Source: Mangrovivirga halotolerans | Lineage (GTDB): Bacteria > Bacteroidota > Bacteroidia > Cytophagales > Cyclobacteriaceae | Direction of reading: 5' to 3' | DNA: 64,000 nt | NCBI RefSeq assembly: GCF_026241165.1 | Contig: NZ_JAPFQN010000005.1 | Location: forward strand, 434,001 to 498,000 | Shown here: piece after piece, positions 9,750-19,210 of the stretch | How the letters are laid out: every line of letters begins with the position of its first letter | How positions within the stretch are numbered: the stretch's first letter is position 1 | Made by a program: the position numbers and the translations under genes | The notes under the pieces: model-generated | What the model was told of the DNA's origin: nothing | Database searches by the model: none | The model's input: the letters and a program-made list of their open reading frames with translations, nothing else

Positions 9750-10823
9750 TCATCCAACAATATTATCGAATACGCCCATTCGATCAGACATACAACTTCC
9801 AGCCCATATTCGATTACCATATTCTATAACAGTACAGGTAGCACCTAATGGCCCATAGTTTCCAGCAGGCATAAAGGTTATGGTATCCAAATTATCCGGA
9901 TCTAATTTAAAGACCGCAAAAGGTGTATGAATGGGAACTCCCCATTTTGCACTGTGGATTTGAGCATATTCAAATGAGCCTCCATCTATGGTATGCACAC
10001 AAGTGTACAGAAATTTACCATCAGCTGACCAACGAAGGTTATCCGGTGAACCGGGAAGAGAAACACGAATTAAACCAGGATCGTCGCTATTGCGATTAAT
10101 TCTTGTAACACATGCTCCTGTTGATTCGTTGATCCAGATCTTGCTACCATCCTTATTGGTCGTAATGCCATTGGGCGAGGATAAAGATTCTGTACCAGGA
10201 AGAACTGTCCATTCTTTAGTTTTTGGATTCCACTCTTTTACCCACCCTACTGGTTTACCGGTCAACTGTTTCTTAGTTTGGCCGATTGGATCCCGAGGAT
10301 CCGTCATGGCGGTGACTATCACGCCGCCAGTATCGGGCAGCCAGCATACAGCATCCGGCCAGCCATCTTCAGGAACAGTCAGGTTACCAACCCAGGTTAA
10401 TTTTGGCTCATCACCGGCAACGTTAATCTCAAAAACTTCGACGGCATCACGCCCACCGTGGTTTACAACAAAGAGTTTAACTATATCTCCCTCTCTTGTA
10501 CTGAGATCAAGGCCATGAGGACCAAACACACTCCAATCTGGAGGGGTACTGCCGGGATAGGTATCGAGATCTGCCTTGATGGCAATCTCTTCAGGCATAA
10601 TTCTTCGGCCTGTTTCGGCATCAGCATCAAACAGGTGAAGGTATTGCTGAGTCAGTACCTGGTCTTTGAATCCTGCTGCATATACATTAAGACCACTACC
10701 TATGATCCAGTGTGTGTTGGGTAATAAAAGGAAATCTTCGACATTGTATGTACCAACAATCCATTTTACGTTGGCTTTCAACAGCCAATCTTCTACGGTA
10801 ATCTTCTGAGCGTCGTTATGCAT
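9750..10823 (-). CDS. SMP-30/gluconolactonase-like beta-propeller protein
   Basis: The 357-residue protein has no signal peptide. It carries motifs of the SMP-30/strictosidine-synthase-like calcium propellers: SSPNGITTNKDGSKIWINES, then SLPGSPDNLRWSADGKFLYT, where the Asn/Asp residues normally hold the metal. Such enzymes hydrolyse lactones or esters. It follows the larger two-propeller protein by about 50 bases and precedes the decarboxylase-like and SDR genes. A ring-opening hydrolase in the same pathway is the likely role, by inference. Confidence 0.75.
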   Translation of the reverse strand: MHNDAQKITVEDWLLKANVKWIVGTYNVEDFLLLPNTHWIIGSGLNVYAAGFKDQVLTQQYLHLFDADAETGRRIMPEEIAIKADLDTYPGSTPPDWSVFGPHGLDLSTREGDIVKLFVVNHGGRDAVEVFEINVAGDEPKLTWVGNLTVPEDGWPDAVCWLPDTGGVIVTAMTDPRDPIGQTKKQLTGKPVGWVKEWNPKTKEWTVLPGTESLSSPNGITTNKDGSKIWINESTGACVTRINRNSDDPGLIRVSLPGSPDNLRWSADGKFLYTCVHTIDGGSFEYAQIHSAKWGVPIHTPFAVFKLDPDNLDTITFMPAGNYGPLGATCTVIEYGNRIWAGSCMSDRMGVFDNIVG

Positions 10824-10872
10824 AATATTTTATTTATATTAGAATTATTTTAAAATATTTAAAGACCTCATA

Positions 10873-12465
10873 TTAAAGACTTACTTTATAAACATTTCCT
10901 GCACCAGCGCCACCTATGTAAGCGGTATTTCCTGAAATCGCAACTGAAGATCGAGCCCAGTTTTTAGTATTGGATAATTCCAGTTTTCCTGTTGAGAATT
11001 CCATTCCTGTAGCTACTGTTTTTGTATCACCACTGGATAGGTCGATGGCTAATAACTGCCCTTTACCAGCTTCAACCACATATAGTTTACCATCAGCAAT
11101 CGCTAATCCTTGTGGTGAGCTTAGTCCGTCTTTGATTACCTTAGGTTCAATAACCTGATTGTCATCCAGGATCTGGACAATTCTACCTCCCAGATCTTCA
11201 CTCACATAAAGATCTCCATTATCATAGACCAGGCCAAAAGGTTGTTTAAGACCCTCAGCAAGAGTTGTTGCCTTATCTGGTGCGACAGGAGAAAAGCGTT
11301 TAACTGCACCACCGATTTCACAAAATATTATCATATCTTTTCGTGGAGCAATTGCATTAGTAGGGAATTTAAAATTAGCAAAATTAGCAATCATAGAATT
11401 TGTATTAGTATCCCATAACTTGACAAAGTTTTGAGACCAGCTACTGGTTACTACCTGATTACTATCATCACCATATGGACTTACTGTTAACATCCAACCA
11501 ACATCTGTAGCCATCGTAATTCCTCTGACTGCATTGATAGCTACTCCCGTAGATGGATCAAATTCACGTATTGCAAAGGCATCGACCACTATCAAAGATT
11601 GTTCACCATTTTTCTCTAGTAAAGTAACTCCACCAGAAAGACCAAGACCCCCGGGTATTATAACTCGATGGCTGTCCATACCTGTGATCTCATGAACATA
11701 GCCATCGCCAGCACTTGTGTTGAATATACGGTCATCAGGTCCAAAACAGAAGTTATCAGTTGCCGGATAAGGAGTTTTAGCTACTAATTCAAAAGTGCGG
11801 TTCTCCCTGTTTACTTTATAAATGACACCAAGTGCAGCATCCATAACATGCAATTCACCCTTACTATTAAACTTTGCAGCAGATAAAATGGCTCCTTGTT
11901 TATCTCCCACCATAGTTGTTGCCCCGGTTTCCATATCAATTTGTATTGCTTCACCCGTTACCCAGGAAGATCCATACAATTTTCCATCGGGCCCGATATC
12001 CATTCCATTTGACATTCTCATGCCTTCGTCAGTAATCATTCTTGGCTCTTTATTACTATTTGGATAAATTTCATAAAGGTGAGAGTCTGCAAACTGACCA
12101 CTAATGAAGATCCTGCCATCTTTTGTAATAGCAATACCATCATTTCCTAATTTGAGCTTTTCAGCAACACTTACTTTTCCATCAGTATCCATCACTCCAA
12201 CCAGCCCGGTAGTAATCCAATTGAAAAACAGTCGCCCATCAGGGTGAAATGCCATATCATCAGTACCTCTTGATCCTTCAATCTTCTCCATTTCTCCTGT
12301 TTCAGGATCAACAATAAATGCAGCATCATGCCAGACACTACCAACATATAACTTATTATCAGGCCCCCAAATTATTCCATTACTACCTCGTAGTGGGCTA
12401 GCTTCGATCAGGACTTTGACGTTATCACTTACCTTTGATGGATTAATAGTTTTTACAGTTTCCAT
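10873..12465 (-). CDS. Two-propeller SMP-30/NHL-like protein
   Basis: The 530-residue cytosolic protein looks like two beta-propellers in one chain. The first half (about 20-290) has SMP-30-type blades (GSNGIIWGPDNKLYVGSV, MSNGMDIGPDGKLYGSS, NFCFGPDDRIFNTS). The second half (about 300-530) has shorter NHL/Vgb-like blades (QPFGLVYDNGDLYVSED, SPQGLAIADGKLYVVEA). It is the first gene of the catabolic group. It may be a lactonase/esterase or a binding propeller, and the sequence does not decide between them. Confidence 0.7.
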   Translation of the reverse strand: METVKTINPSKVSDNVKVLIEASPLRGSNGIIWGPDNKLYVGSVWHDAAFIVDPETGEMEKIEGSRGTDDMAFHPDGRLFFNWITTGLVGVMDTDGKVSVAEKLKLGNDGIAITKDGRIFISGQFADSHLYEIYPNSNKEPRMITDEGMRMSNGMDIGPDGKLYGSSWVTGEAIQIDMETGATTMVGDKQGAILSAAKFNSKGELHVMDAALGVIYKVNRENRTFELVAKTPYPATDNFCFGPDDRIFNTSAGDGYVHEITGMDSHRVIIPGGLGLSGGVTLLEKNGEQSLIVVDAFAIREFDPSTGVAINAVRGITMATDVGWMLTVSPYGDDSNQVVTSSWSQNFVKLWDTNTNSMIANFANFKFPTNAIAPRKDMIIFCEIGGAVKRFSPVAPDKATTLAEGLKQPFGLVYDNGDLYVSEDLGGRIVQILDDNQVIEPKVIKDGLSSPQGLAIADGKLYVVEAGKGQLLAIDLSSGDTKTVATGMEFSTGKLELSNTKNWARSSVAISGNTAYIGGAGAGNVYKVSL

Positions 12466-12564
12466 TTTTATATTTATTTATAAATTTTAATATCGTTAAA
12501 TAGCTATTATATGATTTGTTACTCTATAGTTTATTTGATAGAATTCAGTTTATAAAACATTATT

Positions 12565-12628
12565 AAGGAGAATAAATGTGCATTTATATATCATTGCAAT
12601 ACTTTGAAAAATGCACATTTATCTTCTT
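12565..12628. repeat. Long inverted repeat between a small gene and the catabolic group
   Basis: The arm at 12565-12585 pairs with 12609-12628: a perfect 13-bp core (12573-12585 with 12609-12621), then further pairs with one bulge and one G-T pair. The loop is 23 bases. It starts 3 bases past the stop of the small minus-strand gene, so it may end that transcript; it also lies about 100 bases before the first catabolic gene and could be a binding site. Confidence 0.55.
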
Positions 12629-12631
12629 AAT

Positions 12632-12967
12632 TTAATTGATAAGATCCAGTGCCTTATCATAATGTCCCAACGCTTTGGCATAATGATTAGCAGCAGTATT
12701 TTCTTTACCACTTGAGTAATCATCAATGCTTTTTTTCAATTCATTATTTCCTTCATTGATCTCATCTGCAATTTTATTTGCAGCATCAATTTCAGCCTGA
12801 TTCAAATGATCTAAACTCCTTTGGAACCAATCAAGCCCACTGTTCAAATGATTCAATGCTGATTTATCTTTGTGATCAGTAAATGAATGATCTGCCTTTT
12901 GAAACTGCCTGAAAGCTTTTGCCATGTCGACAGCCGATCTGTGCATTTGATACTTTTCTCCCATCAT
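12632..12967 (-). CDS. Small helical protein of unknown function
   Basis: The 111-residue product is all-helical and rich in Lys, Asp, Asn and His. It has repeated units of about 30 residues (SALNHLNSGLDWFQRSLDHL, TAANHYAKALGHYDKALDLI) that resemble degenerate TPR-like hairpins. No signal peptide or membrane segment is present. It may begin at the second Met. A perfect inverted repeat lies upstream at 13004-13021. Function unknown. Confidence 0.55.
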   Translation of the reverse strand: MMGEKYQMHRSAVDMAKAFRQFQKADHSFTDHKDKSALNHLNSGLDWFQRSLDHLNQAEIDAANKIADEINEGNNELKKSIDDYSSGKENTAANHYAKALGHYDKALDLIN

Positions 12968-13452
12968 ATTATTATTTTTAGTAAAACATATTATTATTTT
13001 TATAATCGTTATTTAACGATTGAAAATAAGTGTTTTGATTCATTGTTATCCAGATAATACTTATTAAGAAAGCATATTGAAATTATCTTGACTCAAAAGA
13101 AGACATAGGATGCAATATTACACGCTAACGGCTTCCGGTATATGCCTATGATTAGAATAAATGAATTTAGTTTCAGAACAATAAGTAATTTTCGAAAGTT
13201 ATTGTGAGATAAAGTAAAATTCTCCTTTAAATCAATCTCTAAGTATCCCGGATCAATTAACCGGTCAGGATTTTCTTAAACTTTAAGAAATCGAAGCAGA
13301 TATTAATTGGTATCCATTCATCATTAAGTTGATAAATGTAACAATCAATTGTTCTATGTTATTAAGCGAATAATTCTTGTGTTAATTATAGTGCAAGTTC
13401 ATAATAAAACATTTTAGAGTCAATCACCCATTCGGGGGATAAATGGGGGATT
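12968..13452. other. 485-base gene-free stretch
   Basis: No credible coding frame or RNA gene was seen. It holds the palindrome at 13004-13021 and a weak 6-bp hairpin (CCCATT/AATGGG, about 13428-13449) just past the stop of the MalT-type regulator gene. The rest is AT-rich sequence with scattered short repeats. Confidence 0.5.
13004..13021. promoter_or_regulatory. 8-2-8 perfect palindrome (AATCGTTA-TT-TAACGATT)
   Basis: A perfect inverted repeat lies 37 bases before the small helical gene. Its first 15 bases recur exactly at 44268-44282, before the CzcA fusion gene, where they are part of a near-perfect 10-2-10 repeat. A shared protein-binding site is possible. Confidence 0.4.
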
Positions 13453-16098
13453 TTATTTTGAAAAGGTCTTAATTAACTCAACACGAGAATGAACTCCTGA
13501 TTTTTTAAAAATATTCTTCAGATGAGATTTAACTGTTTCTGTAGAAATATTAAAACTATCAGCTATTTCCTTATTTCGCAGTCCATCCTGAATAGCACGA
13601 ATAATTTCTAATTCACGAACACTGAAATTATTTTCGAGGTCAGGTTGATTAATCATTGAATTATCTGTTCCAATTGATCCTGATTGTGAATCAGAACTAA
13701 ATAAATTACTAATCCACCATGAGTGTCTTATATTATCCTTGTATAGTAAAAAATAAGGTTCCAATGGTTGAGCAAGCTCGATATATGGCCTTTTCATTCC
13801 ATTTTTAACTGACAAATCTAACGCCTTATTCAAATGGGCAACAAATCCTTCAGTATTTTCAATTTTTGCACAACAAATAGCTTTTAATACTAAAATATCT
13901 ACGAGATGATATGAATTATGATAATTATTTAGAATCAATTCTATCTGATTTAACTCATCTATGGCAGCCTTCGATTCTTCTACTTCCCCTTTAATGACAA
14001 GTATTTTTAATTTAGTTAAAAAAGGAACTTCAATTAAAAAATGAAATTCTGAAGGATGAGGTTCATTTCGATATCCATATGCCCATTTCAATAACTTCTC
14101 ACTATTATTTTCTGAAAGTTCACTTCTATTCTCAGTTGACTCAGGAAGATCAGAAAATAGATTATTCCTGGTTTTTTGAATTAGATCTTTTAACTGGTCC
14201 AGAGTATCCTGTTGTTTATCAAAAAATCCAAAATATCTTTCCAAAATACTTTTAGCTATAAAAGAATCAATCATTATTCTATTTTGAATAATTGATTTTT
14301 GAGATGCTACTTGCCTGAATAATTCTAAGGCTGTTCTATATTCCCCTAACTGAAATGCAATATTACCAGCAAGATAGTTAGCCCATAAAAATGAATAATC
14401 ATCATCAAGTTCTATCAAATTTGATCGATAAATATCTGCTATTTTTCTAGCCTCATATAAATCGCCCTTAAATAAATGCAGGAAAATCTTGATAGCTTCC
14501 AGATGATTTCTTTGAATCCAATTATTATGGATAAGGGCTATTCGTTCATTAAGCTTTTCGATGCCTTTTTCTCCCCTGCCAGACATTTGATAAGCCACCG
14601 ATTCATAAAAGCAATGTTTATAATATAAAATCTGGTTAGATTCAAAATCAGCAATTTTAGTATTTAATAACTTTATAGCATTTTCCGGATTACAATTAAT
14701 CCAAATTTCAATAAATGCCTTATATATATTAAGTTCATAAACATGGTCAGAATCTTCCGCTGAATTTTTTATCAATTCATCAAGGTCCTGAATAATTACT
14801 ATCATTTTTTGAATATCAAAAATTTCACTTAGAAAATTTAAATACCCAAACAATAAAGAAATATTTTGTTCAAAATAATGCTTTGGAAAGGAATCTTTCC
14901 AGGTTTGGAATTTCCAATAATAATTAGATTTAACTTCCTTTTTTCTTACACGGTTTATCAGATTAACGGCACGATCATACTCTTTAGCATTGAGTGCATG
15001 ATCGATCGCTTTGACAAAATCACCTTGCGTCTCTTGCCATTTACTCAATATGGAATACACCTCTAATTTTAATTCTCCAATTTCTTCATTATTATTTAGG
15101 AAGTGACTTTGAAAATAATGATGAACCCTATACCATTTGATATTTTTTTTCTCTGTCATGCTTAACATATGATTACCCAAGCTGATTTTAATTAATTTTT
15201 CAGATGATATTTCTAAAGAAAAAGAAAGATTATCAAATATATAATTTAGCAAACCATTGCTAAACCAACCGACAATTGAAGCTACCTTAAAACCAGTCAG
15301 TATAGATTTACTACCATAGTATTCAATTATATGATCATTAAAATAATTCACCAGATTAGATCTGTGCATATCCAGATCCAATGAATCAATATTATCAACT
15401 TTTGATTTTGGAATATTTGTTAAAATAAATTGAGACAATAAAGGCCAACCATTTGTATTTTCGTAGATTTTAAAAGCTAAATCATTTTCTTTTATATCAG
15501 GAAAATTTATCTGAACCAATTTCTTTAATTCATTTGTACTAAATTTTAATTCATTCATTCGTATCTCATCCATGTTTCCATAAAGCTTTAATTGATTCGT
15601 AATAATTGGAGGATCAATCCTGGTAATCACTATTAGTTGAACATTAGAAACTGGATTTTTTAAATATTCATTAATCAGATTATGAATCTCTTTGTTTTTA
15701 ATAAAAAAATAATCATCTAAAATGATTTTAAATGGTTTATCTATTTCATTTAAAAAATTAAAAACTTCATCTTTGATCAATTCAAAATTCGGGAATTTAG
15801 ATTGAGAAAAGTTCCTATATAATAGAGCACTATCTTTGGGAAATACCTTCTTAATACCTGTAATTAAATATTCGAAAAATACCTGTAAATTATTAAATTC
15901 ATCATCCAGGGATAACCACAGAAATTTTAAATTTAAAGAATATATCCAATTAGAAATAAGTAATGATTTTCCGTATCCTGTTGGGGCAACTACTAATAAT
16001 AGTGGCAGGCTTCTAGAATCCTCAAGTTTATTAACTAATTCAACTCTATCCAAATACCTTTTAGGCACTATTGGTGGGTTAAATTTCAATTTTATCAT
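13453..16098 (-). CDS. MalT-type LuxR family transcriptional regulator (STAND ATPase)
   Basis: The 881-residue protein has the MalT layout. The N-terminal ATPase has a Walker A motif at residues 38-45 (APTGYGKS) and a Walker B at about 125-129 (IILDD). The long middle part is helical and TPR-like. The C-terminal LuxR helix-turn-helix covers about residues 815-878 (FSVRELEIIRAIQDGLRNKE..., ETVKSHLKNIFKKSG). Such regulators oligomerise on ATP and an inducer, then activate transcription. The inducer is unknown. A 10-bp inverted repeat lies just before the gene and may be self-recognised. It could control the catabolic group further along the same strand, or the nearby small LuxR gene; this is inference. 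Confidence 0.88.
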   Translation of the reverse strand: MIKLKFNPPIVPKRYLDRVELVNKLEDSRSLPLLLVVAPTGYGKSLLISNWIYSLNLKFLWLSLDDEFNNLQVFFEYLITGIKKVFPKDSALLYRNFSQSKFPNFELIKDEVFNFLNEIDKPFKIILDDYFFIKNKEIHNLINEYLKNPVSNVQLIVITRIDPPIITNQLKLYGNMDEIRMNELKFSTNELKKLVQINFPDIKENDLAFKIYENTNGWPLLSQFILTNIPKSKVDNIDSLDLDMHRSNLVNYFNDHIIEYYGSKSILTGFKVASIVGWFSNGLLNYIFDNLSFSLEISSEKLIKISLGNHMLSMTEKKNIKWYRVHHYFQSHFLNNNEEIGELKLEVYSILSKWQETQGDFVKAIDHALNAKEYDRAVNLINRVRKKEVKSNYYWKFQTWKDSFPKHYFEQNISLLFGYLNFLSEIFDIQKMIVIIQDLDELIKNSAEDSDHVYELNIYKAFIEIWINCNPENAIKLLNTKIADFESNQILYYKHCFYESVAYQMSGRGEKGIEKLNERIALIHNNWIQRNHLEAIKIFLHLFKGDLYEARKIADIYRSNLIELDDDYSFLWANYLAGNIAFQLGEYRTALELFRQVASQKSIIQNRIMIDSFIAKSILERYFGFFDKQQDTLDQLKDLIQKTRNNLFSDLPESTENRSELSENNSEKLLKWAYGYRNEPHPSEFHFLIEVPFLTKLKILVIKGEVEESKAAIDELNQIELILNNYHNSYHLVDILVLKAICCAKIENTEGFVAHLNKALDLSVKNGMKRPYIELAQPLEPYFLLYKDNIRHSWWISNLFSSDSQSGSIGTDNSMINQPDLENNFSVRELEIIRAIQDGLRNKEIADSFNISTETVKSHLKNIFKKSGVHSRVELIKTFSK

Positions 16099-16110
16099 TA
16101 AATACTCTAT

Positions 16111-16151
16111 TTAACTTATTAATCGGCTCGTTAAAATCTAAAATAAGTTAA
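16111..16151. promoter_or_regulatory. 10-bp inverted repeat before the MalT-type regulator
   Basis: TTAACTTATT at 16111-16120 and AATAAGTTAA at 16142-16151 are perfect inverse copies separated by 21 bases, about two helical turns. They lie 13-53 bases upstream of the regulator start, a natural place for an operator bound by a dimer. Confidence 0.45.
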
Positions 16152-16197
16152 TAATTTATGATAATATATTAAGAAAAAATATCACTTAATCTTAAAC

Positions 16198-16491
16198 TCA
16201 TACCAAATCAAAAGCAAGCGCATACGAATAAAGCTGCATGGCATTATTTATTCTGAGTTTTCTGTTAATATTCTTTCGATGCTGCTCGACTGTACAACGG
16301 CTGATGAATAGTTGATCCCCGATTTCCCTGTTATTGTACCCCTCAATAACTAATTCAATGATCTCTTTTTCTCTGGGTGTCAGTTTTTCAAAATGCTTTA
16401 TGTGACTTAATCGAAATTCTTCCTGCCTGATGATCCTCCTGATTTTATGATCCATGGGATTAGAATAATATGACGTTTTCATAGTTGACAA
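16198..16491 (-). CDS. Small LuxR-type helix-turn-helix protein
   Basis: The 97-residue protein is almost only a LuxR/GerE DNA-binding domain (LTPREKEIIELVIEGYNNREIGDQLFISRCTVEQHRKNINRKL, residues about 38-80) with a short basic N-terminal tail. No receiver or sensor domain is attached. It is co-directional with and about 100 bases upstream of the MalT-type gene. A free HTH could be a stand-alone regulator or compete for sites with the larger one. Confidence 0.75.
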   Translation of the reverse strand: MSTMKTSYYSNPMDHKIRRIIRQEEFRLSHIKHFEKLTPREKEIIELVIEGYNNREIGDQLFISRCTVEQHRKNINRKLRINNAMQLYSYALAFDLV

Positions 16492-16621
16492 TGGACATGG
16501 TAAAACATATTACTTTAACCATCATATTTCCAAAAATGAAAATATAGGATTTAGTTGTTATTAATATAAAAAAATTAAATTAAATATTAAAATAATTATA
16601 TTGACAAATAATGAATGAGGG

Positions 16622-17725
16622 TTATTTTACTTCAGGATTTACCCATAAATGGCTATACCAATGCCAATTACCTTCTGTATCCTTTCCTGTAATAGTATAA
16701 AGTGTTCTACGCCTGTCGAGTATGGAGGATTTTGACTGAAGTGTTACATTAACTTGGCTACCGGATGAATCTTCCCGTATATCCAAATTACATTCACTAC
16801 CCTGAATAAAACATTGAAAACTGCCCGTATCCAGTGAATCAGCTTGAATTTCAAGATTTAGCAAAGGTTTTGAACGATTACGGGTAATTACCAGACTGGA
16901 AGGTTCTTCATTAATTACAATCATGGGTTTCATCTTTGCCTTGGAGGAGAAACTGTTAATATCTGAATAGGATTCTGACATGGGGAATCTCGGGCAGGCC
17001 ATCAAGTCTGTTCCCGAATAAATTACACCTGAATTTTGAGCAGCCGCACTTTTGAAACCGGATGCCCTGACAATTTCTTTCATTTTACCATCATACTCTC
17101 CAAAGGGATACGCAAATGTTACTGGTTCAATACCAAGATTGCTTTTAAATAACTTTTGAGAGTTGACTATTTCCTCCTCAAATTGAACATATCTTTCTTC
17201 TGTATCAAGGTTAAGAAAATACTGGTGACTATGTGTATGATTACCTATTTCTATTCCAGACTTATGAGCCTTACGAATCTGATCCCATGACATATAATCA
17301 GATCCACCAATGCTTTCAGTATTCACATACAAAGTGGCAGAAAATCCATATTTCTTTAATAGTGGCAACCCATTATTATAAAAACTTTCATATCCATCAT
17401 CAATAGTCAGAACAGCTGTTTTCTTATTCGATTCTTCTGACTTTAAATAATCTATCGCATCAGAAAAATTTAGAACCTGGTAATCATTTTCTTTCAGATA
17501 CTTAAGGTGGGCTTCAAAATCAGATAATGATATATTAGTAGAAGGAAACCTGCTATCGCCAAATCTATGGTATACAAAGCAAACAATATGCTTACCATCT
17601 TTTTTTTGGCCCATACCGGTTGACTTAGTTTCATTTTTAGTATTTCCGCTACTACATGAAAAAACTATTAAAAAGCACAAACAGACAATAAACCCTGAGT
17701 TAACGTGTGATAATATATTCTTCAT
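16622..17725 (-). CDS. Polysaccharide deacetylase (NodB) lipoprotein
   Basis: The 367-residue protein begins with a lipoprotein signal peptide ending in a lipobox (IVFSCSSG). Residues about 95-260 are a NodB domain: motif 1 TIDDGYE, motif 2 HTHSHQ, and a PFGEYDG segment. Such enzymes remove N-acetyl groups from peptidoglycan or other surface glycans in the periplasm or outer membrane. The C-terminal 100 residues are beta-rich. The start overlaps the end of the glucosaminidase-like gene by 26 bases, so the two are translationally coupled. Confidence 0.85.
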   Translation of the reverse strand: MKNILSHVNSGFIVCLCFLIVFSCSSGNTKNETKSTGMGQKKDGKHIVCFVYHRFGDSRFPSTNISLSDFEAHLKYLKENDYQVLNFSDAIDYLKSEESNKKTAVLTIDDGYESFYNNGLPLLKKYGFSATLYVNTESIGGSDYMSWDQIRKAHKSGIEIGNHTHSHQYFLNLDTEERYVQFEEEIVNSQKLFKSNLGIEPVTFAYPFGEYDGKMKEIVRASGFKSAAAQNSGVIYSGTDLMACPRFPMSESYSDINSFSSKAKMKPMIVINEEPSSLVITRNRSKPLLNLEIQADSLDTGSFQCFIQGSECNLDIREDSSGSQVNVTLQSKSSILDRRRTLYTITGKDTEGNWHWYSHLWVNPEVK

Positions 17726-18485
17726 TTATTCTGTAGTTATCATATTTTGTCAGGTTATTTTGCTCAATGATCAAATTGAGCTGATTAACATAAGCCATAC
17801 CTCTTTCTGAATATCGGTTTAAATGGGGTAACAACTCCTGAATATTATCGGTATTTTTTCTCTTCTCCCTAAATTTTTTGTATGCAAATGATCTTCCAAT
17901 AGTGACAAAATAATCATTAATGGACTGAGAAATATTATTATATTTTCTCAAATAAGCATTAGATCCTGCAGCAGCTATCCGTGGTTCTTCAGGATCGAAT
18001 GACCAGATACCAAATAGATTGTTTGCCTCAGTAAAAAATCGAGAACTTCCCCACCCACTTTCCACTGCCGCCTGGGCAATAACGATACTCGTCGGATGGA
18101 CATTCATTCGACTTATAAGATCATTCATATTATCAGCATCAAATTTCTCCATTTGAACCTCGTAAAAAGATGAATCTGACTGACTCCATTCATCTTTTTC
18201 TTTAAGTTCTTCTATTAAATTTCGATCTCTTTCAATAAAATATTTAGAAATCAAAATAGCAGGAAGCACTACCTGGATAAACTTCTCTTTTGATTGCTCA
18301 ACTGATAGTTCAGTAAGCAACTCAATATTTTTGTACAATATCGGATCGACTATTGAATCTTTCGGTTCTATTATATCATCAGGGGAATTTACCTCAACTG
18401 AAATAGTCCTCAGTATCTTTTCTTCCTCCTTACACGATAAAAAGAAAAATATTAGAATCAGGAGTAAACTAAAGGATTTATTCAT
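17700..18485 (-). CDS. Bax-like N-acetylglucosaminidase lipoprotein
   Basis: The 261-residue protein has a lipoprotein signal (IFFFLSCKEEE) and a Bax/glucosaminidase domain at about residues 125-245: HPTSIVIAQAAVESGWGSSRF with the catalytic Glu, NNLFGIWSF, then a YNNISQSINDYF segment. These enzymes cut the glycan strand of peptidoglycan. Its 3' end overlaps the deacetylase gene by 26 bases. Paired glucosaminidase and deacetylase suggest remodelling of the cell wall or another GlcNAc polymer. Confidence 0.82.
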   Translation of the reverse strand: MNKSFSLLLILIFFFLSCKEEEKILRTISVEVNSPDDIIEPKDSIVDPILYKNIELLTELSVEQSKEKFIQVVLPAILISKYFIERDRNLIEELKEKDEWSQSDSSFYEVQMEKFDADNMNDLISRMNVHPTSIVIAQAAVESGWGSSRFFTEANNLFGIWSFDPEEPRIAAAGSNAYLRKYNNISQSINDYFVTIGRSFAYKKFREKRKNTDNIQELLPHLNRYSERGMAYVNQLNLIIEQNNLTKYDNYRINEEYIITR

Positions 18486-18701
18486 GGTTTGATGCTGTTC
18501 TACTTAAATATATTCAAATGTATCGAACGACTAAATAAAATCTTTATTTCATTTTCATAAATATGAAAGATTGATCTGCCTTGCTACCTGTTCTTTCACA
18601 ATATAACAGATTTTTCAACACTTCAGATTATAGGCAAAAAACCACTCTACAGCTTTAAAATTTGCTATATTTAATATAAATCATCAACTAAAAATAATAC
18701 C

Positions 18702-19142
18702 ATGAATATTTTCGAAACAATAAGAGAAGATCATGAAAAACAGCGAACGCTTCTTGATATTTTAGTGAAAACGGAAGGTGATAGTGAAGGAAGGCGGGAG
18801 ATCTTTGAAAAGATAGATAAAGAATTAATCAATCACGCGGAAGCTGAAGAAAAGTACTTTTATGTCCCGTTGATGCAAGCAGACATGACCAGGGATAAAT
18901 CTCGTCACAGCATTGCTGAACATCATGACATTGAAGAGCTTGTTGAAGAACTGAGAGAAACTGATTTTAGTTCCCCGGGGTGGTTAGCTACGGCAAAAAA
19001 ACTTAAACATCAGGTTATACACCATCTGGATGAAGAAGAGCACGAAGTTTTTCAAATGGCAGGCAAAGTATTAACTGACGCTCAAAAAAATGAACTCGCA
19101 GCATCTTTTAGAGAAATGAGAAACCGGTTGGATAGTAATTGA
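18702..19142 (+). CDS. Hemerythrin (HHE) domain protein
   Basis: The 146-residue four-helix protein has spaced iron ligands of the HHE family: His in REDHEKQ, HAEAEEKYF (HxxxE), EHHDIEE and HHLDEEEHEVF. Cytosolic bacterial members bind a di-iron centre and sense or store O2, NO or iron. It converges with rtcB across a shared terminator. Ligand and role are not defined by sequence. Confidence 0.85.
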   Translation: MNIFETIREDHEKQRTLLDILVKTEGDSEGRREIFEKIDKELINHAEAEEKYFYVPLMQADMTRDKSRHSIAEHHDIEELVEELRETDFSSPGWLATAKKLKHQVIHHLDEEEHEVFQMAGKVLTDAQKNELAASFREMRNRLDSN

Positions 19143-19182
19143 TCTCAGAATTTCTGAAAATAAAAAGAATGAATTTAAAAAT

Positions 19183-19210
19183 ATTATCAGGCCAATAAAG
19201 GCCTGATAAT
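19183..19210. terminator. Bidirectional terminator between hemerythrin and rtcB
   Basis: Arms at 19183-19193 and 19200-19210 pair perfectly over 11 bases around a 6-base loop. The hairpin touches the rtcB stop codon, and the minus-strand side runs into a T-rich stretch, so it should end the rtcB transcript; the hemerythrin transcript ends here from the other side. Confidence 0.75.

Noticed and set aside
12968-13452. Possible small RNA in the gap before the MalT-type gene
   Set aside because: Only a CATAGG/CCTATG repeat with a long loop and a weak 6-bp hairpin are present; no promoter or terminator pair supports a transcript.
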